A stretch of DNA of 64,000 bases from Sphingomonas sp. Leaf357 (GTDB lineage Bacteria; Pseudomonadota; Alphaproteobacteria; Sphingomonadales; Sphingomonadaceae), in the NCBI RefSeq assembly GCF_001423845.1, contig NZ_LMPM01000001.1, positions 888,658 to 952,657 of the forward strand, written 5' to 3'. Positions 53,250-62,471 of this stretch are shown here, one piece after another. The notes below the pieces were generated by a model. That model ran no database searches. It had not been told where the DNA came from and saw nothing but the letters and a program-made list of their open reading frames with translations. Position 1 is the first letter of the stretch, and every line of letters begins with the position of its first letter. The translations under genes were made by a program, and so were the position numbers.

Positions 53250-54911
53250 ATGGTGCAAACGGCGACAATCGAGACGGGGCGCCAGCACCCGGCCAGGAGA
53301 CGTCTTGACGCACTCGTCGTCGGCATGGGGTTCGGCGGCATGTGCATGCTGCATACTGCGCGCGAAGCCGGTCTTGATGTCCACGCCATCGAAGCGGGAG
53401 ATGATGTCGGCGGCACCTGGTACTGGAATCGCTATCCGGGCGCGCGCTGCGACGTTATGAGCATCGACTACAGCTATTCGTTCCTGAACGAGTTGCAGCA
53501 GGAATGGACCTGGAGCGAAAAGTTCGCCGCCCAGCCCGAAATACTTGCTTACGCCAGCTTCGTCGCCGAAAAGCTCGATCTGCGTCGCGACACGAGCTTC
53601 TCCACGCGCGCGACATCCGTGGTGTTTGACGATGCGCACAACATGTGGGTGGTCGAAACCGATCAGGGCCAGATTTACGAAGCGACCTATTGCATCATGG
53701 CGACCGGGCCGCTGTCGATCCCTAAGGGCATCGACGTTCCCGGGCAGGAGAAGTTCGGCGGCGAGATTTATCTCACGGGTCGCTGGCCGCACGGCACGGT
53801 CGACTTTACCGGCAAGCGCGTCGGCATCATCGGTACGGGATCGTCCGGCATCCAGGCCATTCCCGTGGTCGCCGAGCAGGCTGAACATCTGACCGTCTTC
53901 CAGCGTACGCCCAGCTTCACGATCCCAATGCGCAACAGCAAGCTGACGCCAGAATATATGGCGCAGGTGAAGGAGCATTATCCGCGGCTGCGCACCATCG
54001 CCAAGGCCACTCACACCGGCGGTATGCGTCCGGTATCAACGCGCCCGATGTTCAGCGTGACGACCGAAGAAGCGCAGCAATTGCTGGAGGACGGGTGGAA
54101 CGCTGGCGGCCAGACGATCTTCGGCCTGTTTTCCGATTTGTTGTACGATCAGCAGACCAACGATGTGGTCGCCGCATTCGTGCGCGGGAAAATCCGCGAG
54201 GCGGTCAACGATCCGCACACCGCCGAAGTGCTGACGCCGCATGGCTACCCAATCTTCTCGCGCCGCCCCTGTCTCGACACCAATTATTACGAGACGTTCA
54301 ACCGCGACAACGTGCTGCTGGTCGATTGCATTAACGAGCCGATCGAGGAAATCATCGAAACCGGAATCCGTACCGGCAAGCGCGATATCCCGCTGGACAT
54401 CATCATCGGCGCGACCGGTTATGACGGGCTGACGGGCGCGATGTTGGCGGTGGATATTAAGGGCAGGGGCGGGCGCAGCCTGCGCGAGAAATGGGCCGGT
54501 GGCGCACATTCTTACCTCGGCCTGATGATGGAAGGCTTTCCAAACCTGTTCATGATCGCTGGCGCCAACGGGCCATCGGCGCTGGCCAATTTCGTCATCC
54601 TCAATGAACAAAATGCGGACTGGATTACGCGCTGCATCCTGAACATGCGCGCCAGCGGCCAAGCCACGATCGAGCCGACCATCGAGGCGGAGGATCGTTA
54701 CATGGACCTGCTGATTGAGATTGCGGGCCGCTCGCTGATCCCCAAGGCGAAATCCTGGTATGTCGGCGCGAACATCCCCGGAAAGGCGAATTTCTTCCCG
54801 ATTTTCGCGGGCGGCTTCGCCCGCTATATCGACATGTGCAACGCTGCCGCCTCCGACAATTACGCGGGCTTCGTGTTCAAGGATCAGCGGTCGCTCGTCA
54901 ATCAGGATTGA
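53250..54911 (+). CDS. Baeyer-Villiger-type flavin monooxygenase with altered fingerprint
   Basis: 553 aa. FAD Rossmann V-V-G-M-G-F-G-G (23-30), D-D-V-G-G-T-W-Y-W-N-R-Y-P-G-A-R-C-D (51-68), and NADP Rossmann G-I-I-G-T-G-S-S-G-I (192-201). The Baeyer-Villiger fingerprint F-x-G-x-x-x-H-x-x-x-W-P reads F-G-G-E-I-Y-L-T-G-R-W-P (169-180), with Leu175 where His is normally found. Converts ketones to esters or lactones using O2 and NADPH. Divergent from the TonB receptor. The His to Leu change could lower activity or alter the reaction. Confidence 0.85.
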   Translation: MVQTATIETGRQHPARRRLDALVVGMGFGGMCMLHTAREAGLDVHAIEAGDDVGGTWYWNRYPGARCDVMSIDYSYSFLNELQQEWTWSEKFAAQPEILAYASFVAEKLDLRRDTSFSTRATSVVFDDAHNMWVVETDQGQIYEATYCIMATGPLSIPKGIDVPGQEKFGGEIYLTGRWPHGTVDFTGKRVGIIGTGSSGIQAIPVVAEQAEHLTVFQRTPSFTIPMRNSKLTPEYMAQVKEHYPRLRTIAKATHTGGMRPVSTRPMFSVTTEEAQQLLEDGWNAGGQTIFGLFSDLLYDQQTNDVVAAFVRGKIREAVNDPHTAEVLTPHGYPIFSRRPCLDTNYYETFNRDNVLLVDCINEPIEEIIETGIRTGKRDIPLDIIIGATGYDGLTGAMLAVDIKGRGGRSLREKWAGGAHSYLGLMMEGFPNLFMIAGANGPSALANFVILNEQNADWITRCILNMRASGQATIEPTIEAEDRYMDLLIEIAGRSLIPKAKSWYVGANIPGKANFFPIFAGGFARYIDMCNAAASDNYAGFVFKDQRSLVNQD

Positions 54912-54956
54912 CCCACCGCGGGCCACGGTGCCGGTCGTCGGCGCCGTGGCCTGCGG

Positions 54957-55547
54957 TTACCGGAGCGCCGCCAGCGCCATCTGAAGATTGCGGCCCTGAT
55001 TGAGCAGGATCACCTCGCCGGAAACGAGACGGCTGGCCTCGCCGCCCAACCATGCGACGGTCGCCGCAAGATCCTCTCGGGCGGTAATGTCGTTCCACGG
55101 TTCGTCCACATAATCGGGCGCGAGCGTGTTAACGCGGATGCCCCTTCCGCCGAGTTCGATCGCCATCGAGCGCGTCATGGCGACGCTCGCCGCACCCGCC
55201 GCCGCGATATCGACGCCGGCCCACGTCCCGAGATGCGCCTTCGATGCGACCTGCACGATTGATCCGCCACCGCGCATGCGCGGCGCGGCGAACTGTACCG
55301 CGGCGACGAAGTCATAAAGTTGCTCCGCGAGCGGCAGCGAGAAATCGGCATCGGTCATGTCGCGGAAGCGGATATGGCGCGGAGTGACGGGCGTGTTGAC
55401 GACCAGCATGTGCAATGTCTCCGCCGCCTCTGCGAAGGAACGTGCGACGTCATGACCTTCGGCTTCGAGCGCCTGAACGATCTGCGCGCCGAACGGACGA
55501 TCGGACCCGATCACGAGCGCGGCGCGGGAGGGGAGAGAAGCGGTCAT
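54957..55547 (-). CDS. Degenerate SDR-like protein
   Basis: 196 aa, short for a classical SDR. The fold is recognisable: A-A-L-V-I-G-S-D-R-P-F-G cofactor loop (9-20), V-V-N-T-P-V in place of NNAG, and the I-V-Q-V-A-S-K-A strand. At the catalytic site the Tyr-x-x-x-Lys is missing: aligning with the next gene places Ile114 and Gly118 where Tyr and Lys should be. Probably not a dehydrogenase; may be a partner subunit of the adjacent SDR. Overlaps it by 4 bases (ATGA). Confidence 0.7.
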   Translation of the reverse strand: MTASLPSRAALVIGSDRPFGAQIVQALEAEGHDVARSFAEAAETLHMLVVNTPVTPRHIRFRDMTDADFSLPLAEQLYDFVAAVQFAAPRMRGGGSIVQVASKAHLGTWAGVDIAAAGAASVAMTRSMAIELGGRGIRVNTLAPDYVDEPWNDITAREDLAATVAWLGGEASRLVSGEVILLNQGRNLQMALAALR

Positions 55548-56284
55548 AGCGGAGGTATCCCAAGATTCTTGCCGCCATCGGTCAGCAGCACCTGGCCGTT
55601 GACGAACACGGCCTCCGGTGAGGCGAGGAAGGCGATCACATCGGCCAGTTCGCCCGGCGAGGCGGCATGGCCACGCGGTTCGCGACGGGCCAGCTTCTGC
55701 CGCATCTCGTCAGTGAAACTCGCCATCATGCGCGTATCGACCATACCCGGCGCGACGCAATTAACGTTGATGCCGTCCCAGCGCAGTTCGACCGCCATCG
55801 CGCGGGTCAGCCCGACGACGCCCGCCTTGCTGGCGACGTAATGGGACGCGCCCGCGCCCCCCAGGTAACCGCGCGATGCGATGTTCACGATGCGCCCGCC
55901 CGATGGCATCGCCGCGATCACCTCCTGCGACAGGGTGAAGGTGCCGCGCAGGTTGATGTCCATCATCTCGCGCAGCCTTTCCTGCGTCAGGTTCATGACC
56001 GCGACCATGTCGGATGCGATCGCCGCGTTGTTGACCAGCACGTCCACACTGCCCAGCAAAGCGACGAGCGCGCGCGCGCCCATCCGGTCGCGGATGTCGA
56101 GGCCGTGACCCAGCGCATCCAGCCCGGCGGACCGCAATGCGGCGGCGCTCGCTTCGGCGACCTCGGCATCGACATCGACCAGCATAGTGCGATAGCCGTC
56201 CCGGGCTAGCAGCTCCGCGACGGCACGGCCGATGCCCCGGCCCGCGCCGGTGACGATGGCGGTCTGCCGTCCCGCCACCTTCAC
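55544..56284 (-). CDS. Short-chain dehydrogenase/reductase
   Basis: 246 aa. T-G-A-G-R-G-I-G cofactor loop, N-N-A-A, Ser in I-V-N-I-A-S, and catalytic Y-V-A-S-K. Ends with V-N-G-Q-V-L-L-T-D-G-G. A classical NAD(P)-dependent alcohol/ketone dehydrogenase. The GTG start overlaps the acyl-CoA ligase stop (GTGA). Likely oxidises a hydroxy intermediate of the catabolic route. Confidence 0.88.
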   Translation of the reverse strand: MKVAGRQTAIVTGAGRGIGRAVAELLARDGYRTMLVDVDAEVAEASAAALRSAGLDALGHGLDIRDRMGARALVALLGSVDVLVNNAAIASDMVAVMNLTQERLREMMDINLRGTFTLSQEVIAAMPSGGRIVNIASRGYLGGAGASHYVASKAGVVGLTRAMAVELRWDGINVNCVAPGMVDTRMMASFTDEMRQKLARREPRGHAASPGELADVIAFLASPEAVFVNGQVLLTDGGKNLGIPPL

Positions 56285-57825
56285 AGCTTGCGCTCGCGAC
56301 CGGCCCAGAACGGATCGCGTACGGCGCGGCGTAGCAGCTTGCCGACCGCGCTCTTGGGCACCTCGGCGATGAAACGCACATCTTTGGGCACCTTGTACCC
56401 GGCGAGTTGCGCACGCGCGAAATCCATCAGTTCGCCCGGTTCGGCCTGCATACCCTCGCGCACGGCGACGAAGGCGGTGACGACTTCGCCCCATTTGTCG
56501 TCCGGCAGGCCAACGACCACCGCCTCGCGCACGGATGGGTGGCTCATCAGCACATCTTCCACTTCACGGGGATAGACGTTGTATCCGCCGGAAACGATCA
56601 TGTCGGAGGTGCGGTCGACGAGATAGAGATACCCGTCCGCGTCGATCTGCCCGATGTCACGGCTGTGGATCCAGCCATCCGGCGTGATTGTCTCGGCGTT
56701 GAGCGCAGCGGCATCGTGATAGCCAATCATGGCGAAGGGCGCACGGACCAGGATCTCGCCCGGCTCGCCCGGCGCGACCCGCTCGCCGTCTTCGCTGATC
56801 AGCTTGATTTCGCAATCAAGGCTGACGCGGCCGCACGACAGCAGGCGGCGGTCGGCATCCGGCCCCTCATGGTCGCTCTTGGTCAGCACGCTGATGCACA
56901 ACGGGGCTTCGCTCTGACCGTAATATTGCGTGAAGCGCGGCCCCCATAGGTCCAGCCCGCGGCGGAGCGTGGCGCGGGGCATCGGCGATGCGCCATAGAC
57001 GATGGTGTCGATCGATCCGAAATCGCGCGCCGCGATGCCCGGCAGGTCGAGCAGCATGCCGATCATCGTCGGCACCAGATTGACCGCCGCCGGGCGCCAG
57101 CGTTCGACCGCGGCGCAATAGTCTTCGGGCACGAAATTCGGCAGCACCCCGGCGATGCCGCCGCGCACCCAATAAGGCAGTACCATCGTGCCGCTTGCGT
57201 GGATTAGCGAGGCGGCGTGCAGCATCATCTCGCCGGGCCGCACCTCGACCAAATTGCCCAGGATGTTGGTCGCAACGGCAGCCCAACTCCGTTGGGTGTG
57301 GCACGCGGCCTTGAGCGAGCCGGTGGTGCCCGAGGTGTAGAGCGCCAGCACCACGTCCTTTGCCTCGACGATGCGGTCGACACCGGTGGCGTCAGCGGAT
57401 TCGGCCAGCGCGAGCAGGTTCGCCGCGCGGCTGTCCTCGCCGAGGCACAGCAGGGCGAGGCCGGGCAGCAATGCAGCGAGGTCGGCGGCGCGATCCCCCA
57501 GATCGGGGCCGTAGACCAGCACTTGCGCCCCCGCGCCGGTAATCATCTGCGCATGTTCGCGCGCCGAAAGCCGGGCGTTGAGCGGCACGCGGGTCAGGCG
57601 GGCCGCCGCGCAGGCGAAGTCCAGCGGAATGCTGAAGAGGCCGTTATTGAGCAACAGCGCAATGCGTGCGCCGGTCGGCGCATGGCCGGTCGCGATCAAT
57701 GCGTTGGCGATGCGGTTGCACCATCGGTGCGCCTCGGCGAAGGTCAGCGCCTCGTCACCGAACCGGATCGCGGTCCGGTCGGCGAATTGCTGCACGCCAC
57801 GTTGCACCATTTCGCTCATCAGCAT
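56281..57825 (-). CDS. Acyl-CoA synthetase / AMP-dependent ligase
   Basis: 514 aa. P-loop-like Y-T-S-G-T-T-G-S-L-K (A3), Y-G-Q-S-E-A-P (A5), D-G-W-I-H-S-R-D-I-G (A7/A8), and P-K-S-A-V-G-K-L-L-R-R with the catalytic Lys. Activates a carboxylic acid to its CoA thioester. ATG at 57825 (M-L-M-S-E-M-V) is chosen; an in-frame opening to 57873 is possible. First gene of the minus-strand part, followed by the two SDR genes with 4-base overlaps. Confidence 0.9.
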   Translation of the reverse strand: MLMSEMVQRGVQQFADRTAIRFGDEALTFAEAHRWCNRIANALIATGHAPTGARIALLLNNGLFSIPLDFACAAARLTRVPLNARLSAREHAQMITGAGAQVLVYGPDLGDRAADLAALLPGLALLCLGEDSRAANLLALAESADATGVDRIVEAKDVVLALYTSGTTGSLKAACHTQRSWAAVATNILGNLVEVRPGEMMLHAASLIHASGTMVLPYWVRGGIAGVLPNFVPEDYCAAVERWRPAAVNLVPTMIGMLLDLPGIAARDFGSIDTIVYGASPMPRATLRRGLDLWGPRFTQYYGQSEAPLCISVLTKSDHEGPDADRRLLSCGRVSLDCEIKLISEDGERVAPGEPGEILVRAPFAMIGYHDAAALNAETITPDGWIHSRDIGQIDADGYLYLVDRTSDMIVSGGYNVYPREVEDVLMSHPSVREAVVVGLPDDKWGEVVTAFVAVREGMQAEPGELMDFARAQLAGYKVPKDVRFIAEVPKSAVGKLLRRAVRDPFWAGRERKL

Positions 57826-58022
57826 CGCCGTCCGCTCCGTTCGTCTTCGTTCCGGATACTCTAGCAGACGCATAGTGTCGGGCGATCCGGGGCGGGGCCG
57901 CGGCCTCGCGAATTATGGTTGTAATGTCTCGGCCATCGATCTGCGGTGTCTGGGATTGCCGGCGGTTCGGCGGCATGGTCCCGGCTGGAAACAACCAAAC
58001 CGAAACATTAGGGAGGCCCGCT

Positions 58023-58790
58023 ATGAACATGCTCCGCCTGGACGTGTCCGACCATGTCGCCGTCGTCACGATCGACAATCCGCCGGTGAATGCGCAGCCG
58101 CCGGAATTCATGACCGAGATCATGGAGAAGTTCGATTCGTTCAGCGACCGCGACGATGTGCGCGCGGTGATCCTAACAGGCACCGGCAAGATGTTCTCTG
58201 CCGGGGCGGAACTGAAGAAACGGCCCGGCCCCGATGCGCCACCCGGCACGATGTGGGGCCGGATGCGCCTGGCGCGTGAGGCGATGTATTCGATCATGGA
58301 GTGCAAGAAGCCAGTGATCGCGGCAATCAACGGTCCGGCGATCGGGGCCGGGTTCGGCCTTGCAGCGGTGTGCGACATCCTCGTCGCGTCGGACAATTCC
58401 TATCTCAGCCTGCCCGAAATCGATGTTGGGCTGATGGGCGGTGCGCGCCACGCCATGCGCCTGTTTCCCCATTCGCTGGTCAGCCTGATGGTGCTGACGG
58501 GATACCGCGTGCCGGCGGAGGAACTCTACCGGCTCGGCATCACCGTGGCCTGCCCTACGCTGGAGGGCCTAATGCCCTATTGCATGGATCTGGCGCACAA
58601 CATCGCCGCGAAAAGCCCGATCGCGATAGGCTTGGCCAAGGATGCGCTGGTAACGGTCGGCAATCTTTCGATCCGCGACGGCTATCGCTACGAACAGAGC
58701 AACACCGTGCGTCTGTCCAAGACCGAGGATGCCGTGGAAGCGCGCACCGCCGTGCTGGAAAAGCGCGCGCCGGTGTTCAAGGGGCGCTGA
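58023..58790 (+). CDS. Enoyl-CoA hydratase/isomerase family protein (1)
   Basis: 255 aa crotonase fold. M-F-S-A-G-A-E-L oxyanion strand, I-A-A-I-N-G-P-A-I-G-A-G-F-G-L second oxyanion helix, and L-P-E-I-D-V-G-L-M-G. Hydration or isomerisation of an enoyl-CoA in the ring-cleavage chain. Starts at ATG 58023 with GGGAGG upstream. Four bases separate it from the hydrolase gene, so they are one operon. Confidence 0.88.
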   Translation: MNMLRLDVSDHVAVVTIDNPPVNAQPPEFMTEIMEKFDSFSDRDDVRAVILTGTGKMFSAGAELKKRPGPDAPPGTMWGRMRLAREAMYSIMECKKPVIAAINGPAIGAGFGLAAVCDILVASDNSYLSLPEIDVGLMGGARHAMRLFPHSLVSLMVLTGYRVPAEELYRLGITVACPTLEGLMPYCMDLAHNIAAKSPIAIGLAKDALVTVGNLSIRDGYRYEQSNTVRLSKTEDAVEARTAVLEKRAPVFKGR

Positions 58791-58794
58791 GACC

Positions 58795-59664
58795 ATGCCG
58801 TTCGCCACGCAGGGCGATGTCCGCCTGTATTACGAGGTGCTGGGCGATCCCGCGCAACCGGCTGTGCTGCTGCTGAACGGCGCGGGCAAGCAGAGCGTGG
58901 ATTCGCCCGATGCGTTCTGCGCCGCGATCGTCGCGCGGGACTTTTCCGTCGTGCGGTTCGACCAGCGCGATACCGGGCTATCGACGGGTTTCGCCAGGGC
59001 AGGTTCGGACGCGGTCGGGGTCGCGGCGGCGGTCGCGGCAGGACAGGAGCCCGCGCTTGCCTATCGCATCGAGGCACTGGCCACCGATGCGTTCGCGGTT
59101 CTCAATGCGGCGGGTATCCACCACGCCCATCTCCTCGGCCGCTCGCTTGGGTCTTATGTCGCGCAGTTGATGGCACTGGACGATCCGGGCCGGGTGGCGT
59201 CGATGACGCTAGTCATGGCCTTTTCCCGCGCGATCGGTACTGGGCTGCCGCTCGAACGCCTGCAACGGCTTGACGCCGAACGCTTCGCCGATGCGAAGCA
59301 TTTTGCGAATCGGCAGGTGGAGACCGCACGCGCGCTCGGCAATCCCGAATATTTTGACGAGCCGCTGATCCGGGCTGGCGCGGTGCAGGCGTTCGAACGG
59401 GGCGTGCCCGAGGGGTCTATCGCGCGCCATTTCATGCTGGGGCTGGCCGCGCCCGATCTGCGAGAACGGCTCGGTGCGTTAACACTGCCGGTGCAGGTCA
59501 TCCACGGTCGCATGGACAAAGTGATCCCGCTCGCCCTCGCTGAGGAAGCCGCTGCGGCGATCCCTAACGCGCGCCTCGCCGTACTGGACGACATGGCGCA
59601 TGAGGGGCCGCCGCAGTTATGGGATCGCTGGATCGATCTGCTGGTTGCCAACGCCGGGCGCTGA
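58795..59664 (+). CDS. Alpha/beta hydrolase
   Basis: 289 aa. L-L-L-N-G-A-G-K oxyanion region, V-V-R-F-D-Q-R-D-T-G-L-S-T, nucleophile G-R-S-L-G-S (Ser about 118), I-H-G-R-M-D-K-V-I-P (Asp) and D-D-M-A-H-E-G catalytic His near the end. By position it may open the lactone from the Baeyer-Villiger step or cleave a CoA ester. Inference. Confidence 0.85.
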   Translation: MPFATQGDVRLYYEVLGDPAQPAVLLLNGAGKQSVDSPDAFCAAIVARDFSVVRFDQRDTGLSTGFARAGSDAVGVAAAVAAGQEPALAYRIEALATDAFAVLNAAGIHHAHLLGRSLGSYVAQLMALDDPGRVASMTLVMAFSRAIGTGLPLERLQRLDAERFADAKHFANRQVETARALGNPEYFDEPLIRAGAVQAFERGVPEGSIARHFMLGLAAPDLRERLGALTLPVQVIHGRMDKVIPLALAEEAAAAIPNARLAVLDDMAHEGPPQLWDRWIDLLVANAGR

Positions 59665-59678
59665 CGCCGGGCGCGGGA

Positions 59679-60149
59679 TCACAGAATCTCGAAGACGTGA
59701 TAAACCCCGCCGGTCGCGGATCGCATGCCGTTGGTGACGGTGATCACGTCGTTCAGCCACGAATAGCGCGCATCGCCGGTTTCGAAACGCGGCGTGGTGT
59801 GGAGAAAGGTTTCCTCGAAGCTCAACACTTCGCGGTTGCGGAAGCGTTCGGCGTGCGCAGCGTCCTTCGCGCGGGCAAGACCAGTATAAGTCATGCCGAT
59901 CAGCGCGCCGTCATGCGTCGTCAGCGTCAGGCGCACGTCGATCATCATCACGCCATCGGATCGGATGGTGATCCAGTCCGCACCGCCGCCATTCACCGCG
60001 CCGCGCAGGCGATCACCCTCGACCCTGCCGCCATCGACCGGAAAGCAGGCGCGATAGCCGATCGGGGTAGTGCCGAAACGTTGCGCCCGGTCGTAGCCCA
60101 CCTGCAACGTCATCACGAACAACGGGGCCCAGTTCAGCTGTTCGATCAT
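59679..60149 (-). CDS. DUF3237 protein
   Basis: 156 aa. Beta-barrel-like family: R-A-C-F-P-V-D-G-G-R-V-E-G, then G-G-G-A-D-W-I-T-I-R-S-D-G, then V-R-L-T-L-T-T-H-D-G-A-L-I. This is the DUF3237 pattern; members occur near catabolic genes but function is unknown. ATG at 60149 with AGGAG; 16 bases after the acyl-CoA dehydrogenase end. Confidence 0.8.
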   Translation of the reverse strand: MIEQLNWAPLFVMTLQVGYDRAQRFGTTPIGYRACFPVDGGRVEGDRLRGAVNGGGADWITIRSDGVMMIDVRLTLTTHDGALIGMTYTGLARAKDAAHAERFRNREVLSFEETFLHTTPRFETGDARYSWLNDVITVTNGMRSATGGVYHVFEIL

Positions 60150-60165
60150 TCCGGTCTCCTCTTGA

Positions 60166-61335
60166 TCACAAGCCGAGGTTACGGCGTGCGATGATGTTAC
60201 GCTGGATTTCGCTCGATCCGCCATAAATGGTCGTCACGCGGGAGTTGAGCGCACCCTGGACGGCATAGCCCAGATCGGCGTCGACAGTATTCGTGGAATT
60301 GTCGAGCGCGCGAAATGCTGCGGCATCATAACCGAGAGTCTCGAACCACAATTCGGTGATCGCCTGCAGCAATTCCGACCAGCGCAGCTTGAGCATCGAC
60401 GCGCGGGGCCCCGAATCCTTGCCGGCCGACGCATCCGCCATCAGCCGCATCACCATCATTTCGACCGCGAGAGTCTCGATCTCGATCTGGGCGAGCGCGG
60501 CGCGAAATACCGGATCGCCCATCACGCCTCGTTCCGCCGCCGCCGCGCGGAGCCCGCGCAGATGCTGGCTCAGCCGGAGCGCGGACGCGGCGCCGAAACT
60601 GCGCTCGCGGTCGAGCAGCACCTTGCCATAATCCCAGCCCTTGCCCTCTTCGCCGATCAGGTTGGCGGCGGGCACGCGCACCTCGTCCAGAAACACCTCG
60701 TTACTATGCCGCTTCTCGTCCATCGTCTCGATTGGCTGGACCTTCAGGCCGGGCGATTTCATGTCGATCAGAAGCATGGAAAGGCCGCTCTGCTTGCGCG
60801 CCTCGGTCGATGTACGGACGAGACAGAACATCATAGTGGCGACGTGTGCGTAGCTGGTCCACATCTTCTGGCCGGTCACGACATAATCGTCGCCGTCCCG
60901 GACGGCGCGCGTCTTCAAACCGGCGAGATCCGATCCGGCGCCCGGTTCCGTGTAACCCTGGCACCACCAATCGTCGCCCGACAAGATGCGCGGCAGGTAT
61001 TTCGCCTTCTGTTCGGGCGTGCCGAGGGTGAAGATGATCGGCCCGATCAATTCCAGCCCCTGGTGGAACTGGATCGGCGCGTCGGCGCGGGCGGCCTCCA
61101 GTTCGAAAATATAGACCTGTGTCGGTGACCAGCCGCACCCGCCATGTTCAACCGGCCAGGTCGGCGCGGCCCAGCCGCGCGCGGCTAGCCGTTTCTGCCA
61201 GGCGACGATCTCGACCGGATCGAGCCGGAGACCGGCGCGCAGGCGGCTGCGATGCGCGGGCGTGACGGCTTCCGCGAAGAATTCCCGCACCTCGTCGCGG
61301 AAGGCCAGTTCAGTGTCGTCGAAGTCCAGGTTCAT
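60166..61335 (-). CDS. Acyl-CoA dehydrogenase
   Basis: 389 aa FAD enzyme. W-C-Q-G-Y-T-E-P-G-A-G-S-D-L-A-G-L substrate/FAD loop, V-T-G-Q-K-M-W-T-S-Y-A-H, and the C-terminal helices with I-Y-G-G-S-S-E-I-Q-R-N-I-I-A. The first true start is ATG 61335; an ORF extension to 61515 is not real. Dehydrogenates the acyl-CoA before the hydratase step. Confidence 0.9.
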   Translation of the reverse strand: MNLDFDDTELAFRDEVREFFAEAVTPAHRSRLRAGLRLDPVEIVAWQKRLAARGWAAPTWPVEHGGCGWSPTQVYIFELEAARADAPIQFHQGLELIGPIIFTLGTPEQKAKYLPRILSGDDWWCQGYTEPGAGSDLAGLKTRAVRDGDDYVVTGQKMWTSYAHVATMMFCLVRTSTEARKQSGLSMLLIDMKSPGLKVQPIETMDEKRHSNEVFLDEVRVPAANLIGEEGKGWDYGKVLLDRERSFGAASALRLSQHLRGLRAAAAERGVMGDPVFRAALAQIEIETLAVEMMVMRLMADASAGKDSGPRASMLKLRWSELLQAITELWFETLGYDAAAFRALDNSTNTVDADLGYAVQGALNSRVTTIYGGSSEIQRNIIARRNLGL

Positions 61336-61529
61336 GGCCTCATCCCGCGTCTTGTCCTTGTGTTCTTCGGGCACACTAGCGCGATTTGCCGCGCTGCCGG
61401 GAACGGACACTGCGAACGCCCGGAGCAATTGCGTATGTAATGCCTGCGGATTTTTTCGCGCGGAGGCGGACGCGGACGGCGGGGTCGCATTACCGTGCGT
61501 GCCAAAGAATCGCACTGGAGGGGCGTGGC

Positions 61530-62420
61530 ATGAAGATCGAGAAGACCGATGCCCATCATCACCTGTGGCGGAAGGATTCGCCGCATTACCCGATGCTGCG
61601 CGCGCCCTCGGTCGAGCGGATGATCGGCAATACCGGCGGGCTGAAGCATGATTTCGACGCGGAACAATTCCTGCCGCTAGCGGCAGGGCAGAACGTGACC
61701 CGCTCCGTCTATGTCGAATCGCACTTCGATCCGCCGCTCGCCGAAACCGCCCATGTCCAGTCCTTCGCCGATACGCATGGCTTCCCGCATGCCATCGTCG
61801 GGCGGGTCGATCTGGCCTCGCCCGATCTCGAGCAGGCGCTCGATGTGCATATGCGCTCGACGTTGTTCCGGGGTGTGCGGGCGATGGTCAATTGGGATGC
61901 CGATCCCGCAATGTCCGCGGTGGGCGGACCTGACGTGTTGGCCGGGGCGGACTGGCGCGCGGGCTATGCCGAACTCGGGCGGCGCGGGCTGTCGGTCGAG
62001 GTCATGGCCGCGCCCGCGCAACTTGCGCAACTCGCCGGACTGGCGGCAGCCGAACCGGGGACGCGCCTGGTTGTCGGCCATGCCGGCCTGCCGCTGCGCC
62101 GCACCCCGGCAGAGCATGAAACATGGCTGGAGGGCATGGCGGAACTGGCCGCACTGCCGCACGCATTGGTCAAGATATCGGGGCTGGGGATGGTCGATCA
62201 TGGCTGGACGGTCGACAGCATTCGCCCGCTCGTCCGGCATGTTATCGACCTGTTCACCCCGGCCCGCTGCATGTTCGCCAGCAACTTTCCGGTCGACGGC
62301 CTGCACGCAACCTACGACGCGGTATGGGACGCGTTCGACACTATCACCACCGCCGATCGGGAGGACGACCGCACGGCGCTGTTTCGCGGCACGGCGAACC
62401 TGTTCTACGCGATCGATTAA
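61530..62420 (+). CDS. Amidohydrolase-2 family metal-dependent hydrolase
   Basis: 296 aa TIM barrel. D-A-H-H-H-L-W (8-14) gives the H-x-H metal site, V-V-G-H-A-G-L-P (late His) and F-A-S-N-F-P-V-D near the end supplies Asp. Related to 2-pyrone-4,6-dicarboxylate lactonases and similar; hydrolysis of a lactone or enol is likely. Start ATG 61530. Divergent from the acyl-CoA dehydrogenase operon. Confidence 0.85.
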   Translation: MKIEKTDAHHHLWRKDSPHYPMLRAPSVERMIGNTGGLKHDFDAEQFLPLAAGQNVTRSVYVESHFDPPLAETAHVQSFADTHGFPHAIVGRVDLASPDLEQALDVHMRSTLFRGVRAMVNWDADPAMSAVGGPDVLAGADWRAGYAELGRRGLSVEVMAAPAQLAQLAGLAAAEPGTRLVVGHAGLPLRRTPAEHETWLEGMAELAALPHALVKISGLGMVDHGWTVDSIRPLVRHVIDLFTPARCMFASNFPVDGLHATYDAVWDAFDTITTADREDDRTALFRGTANLFYAID

Positions 62421-62471
62421 GGTCGCAAGCCACCGTGGGCCGTTTGGACCACGGCACTTGCCTGCGTTGTC

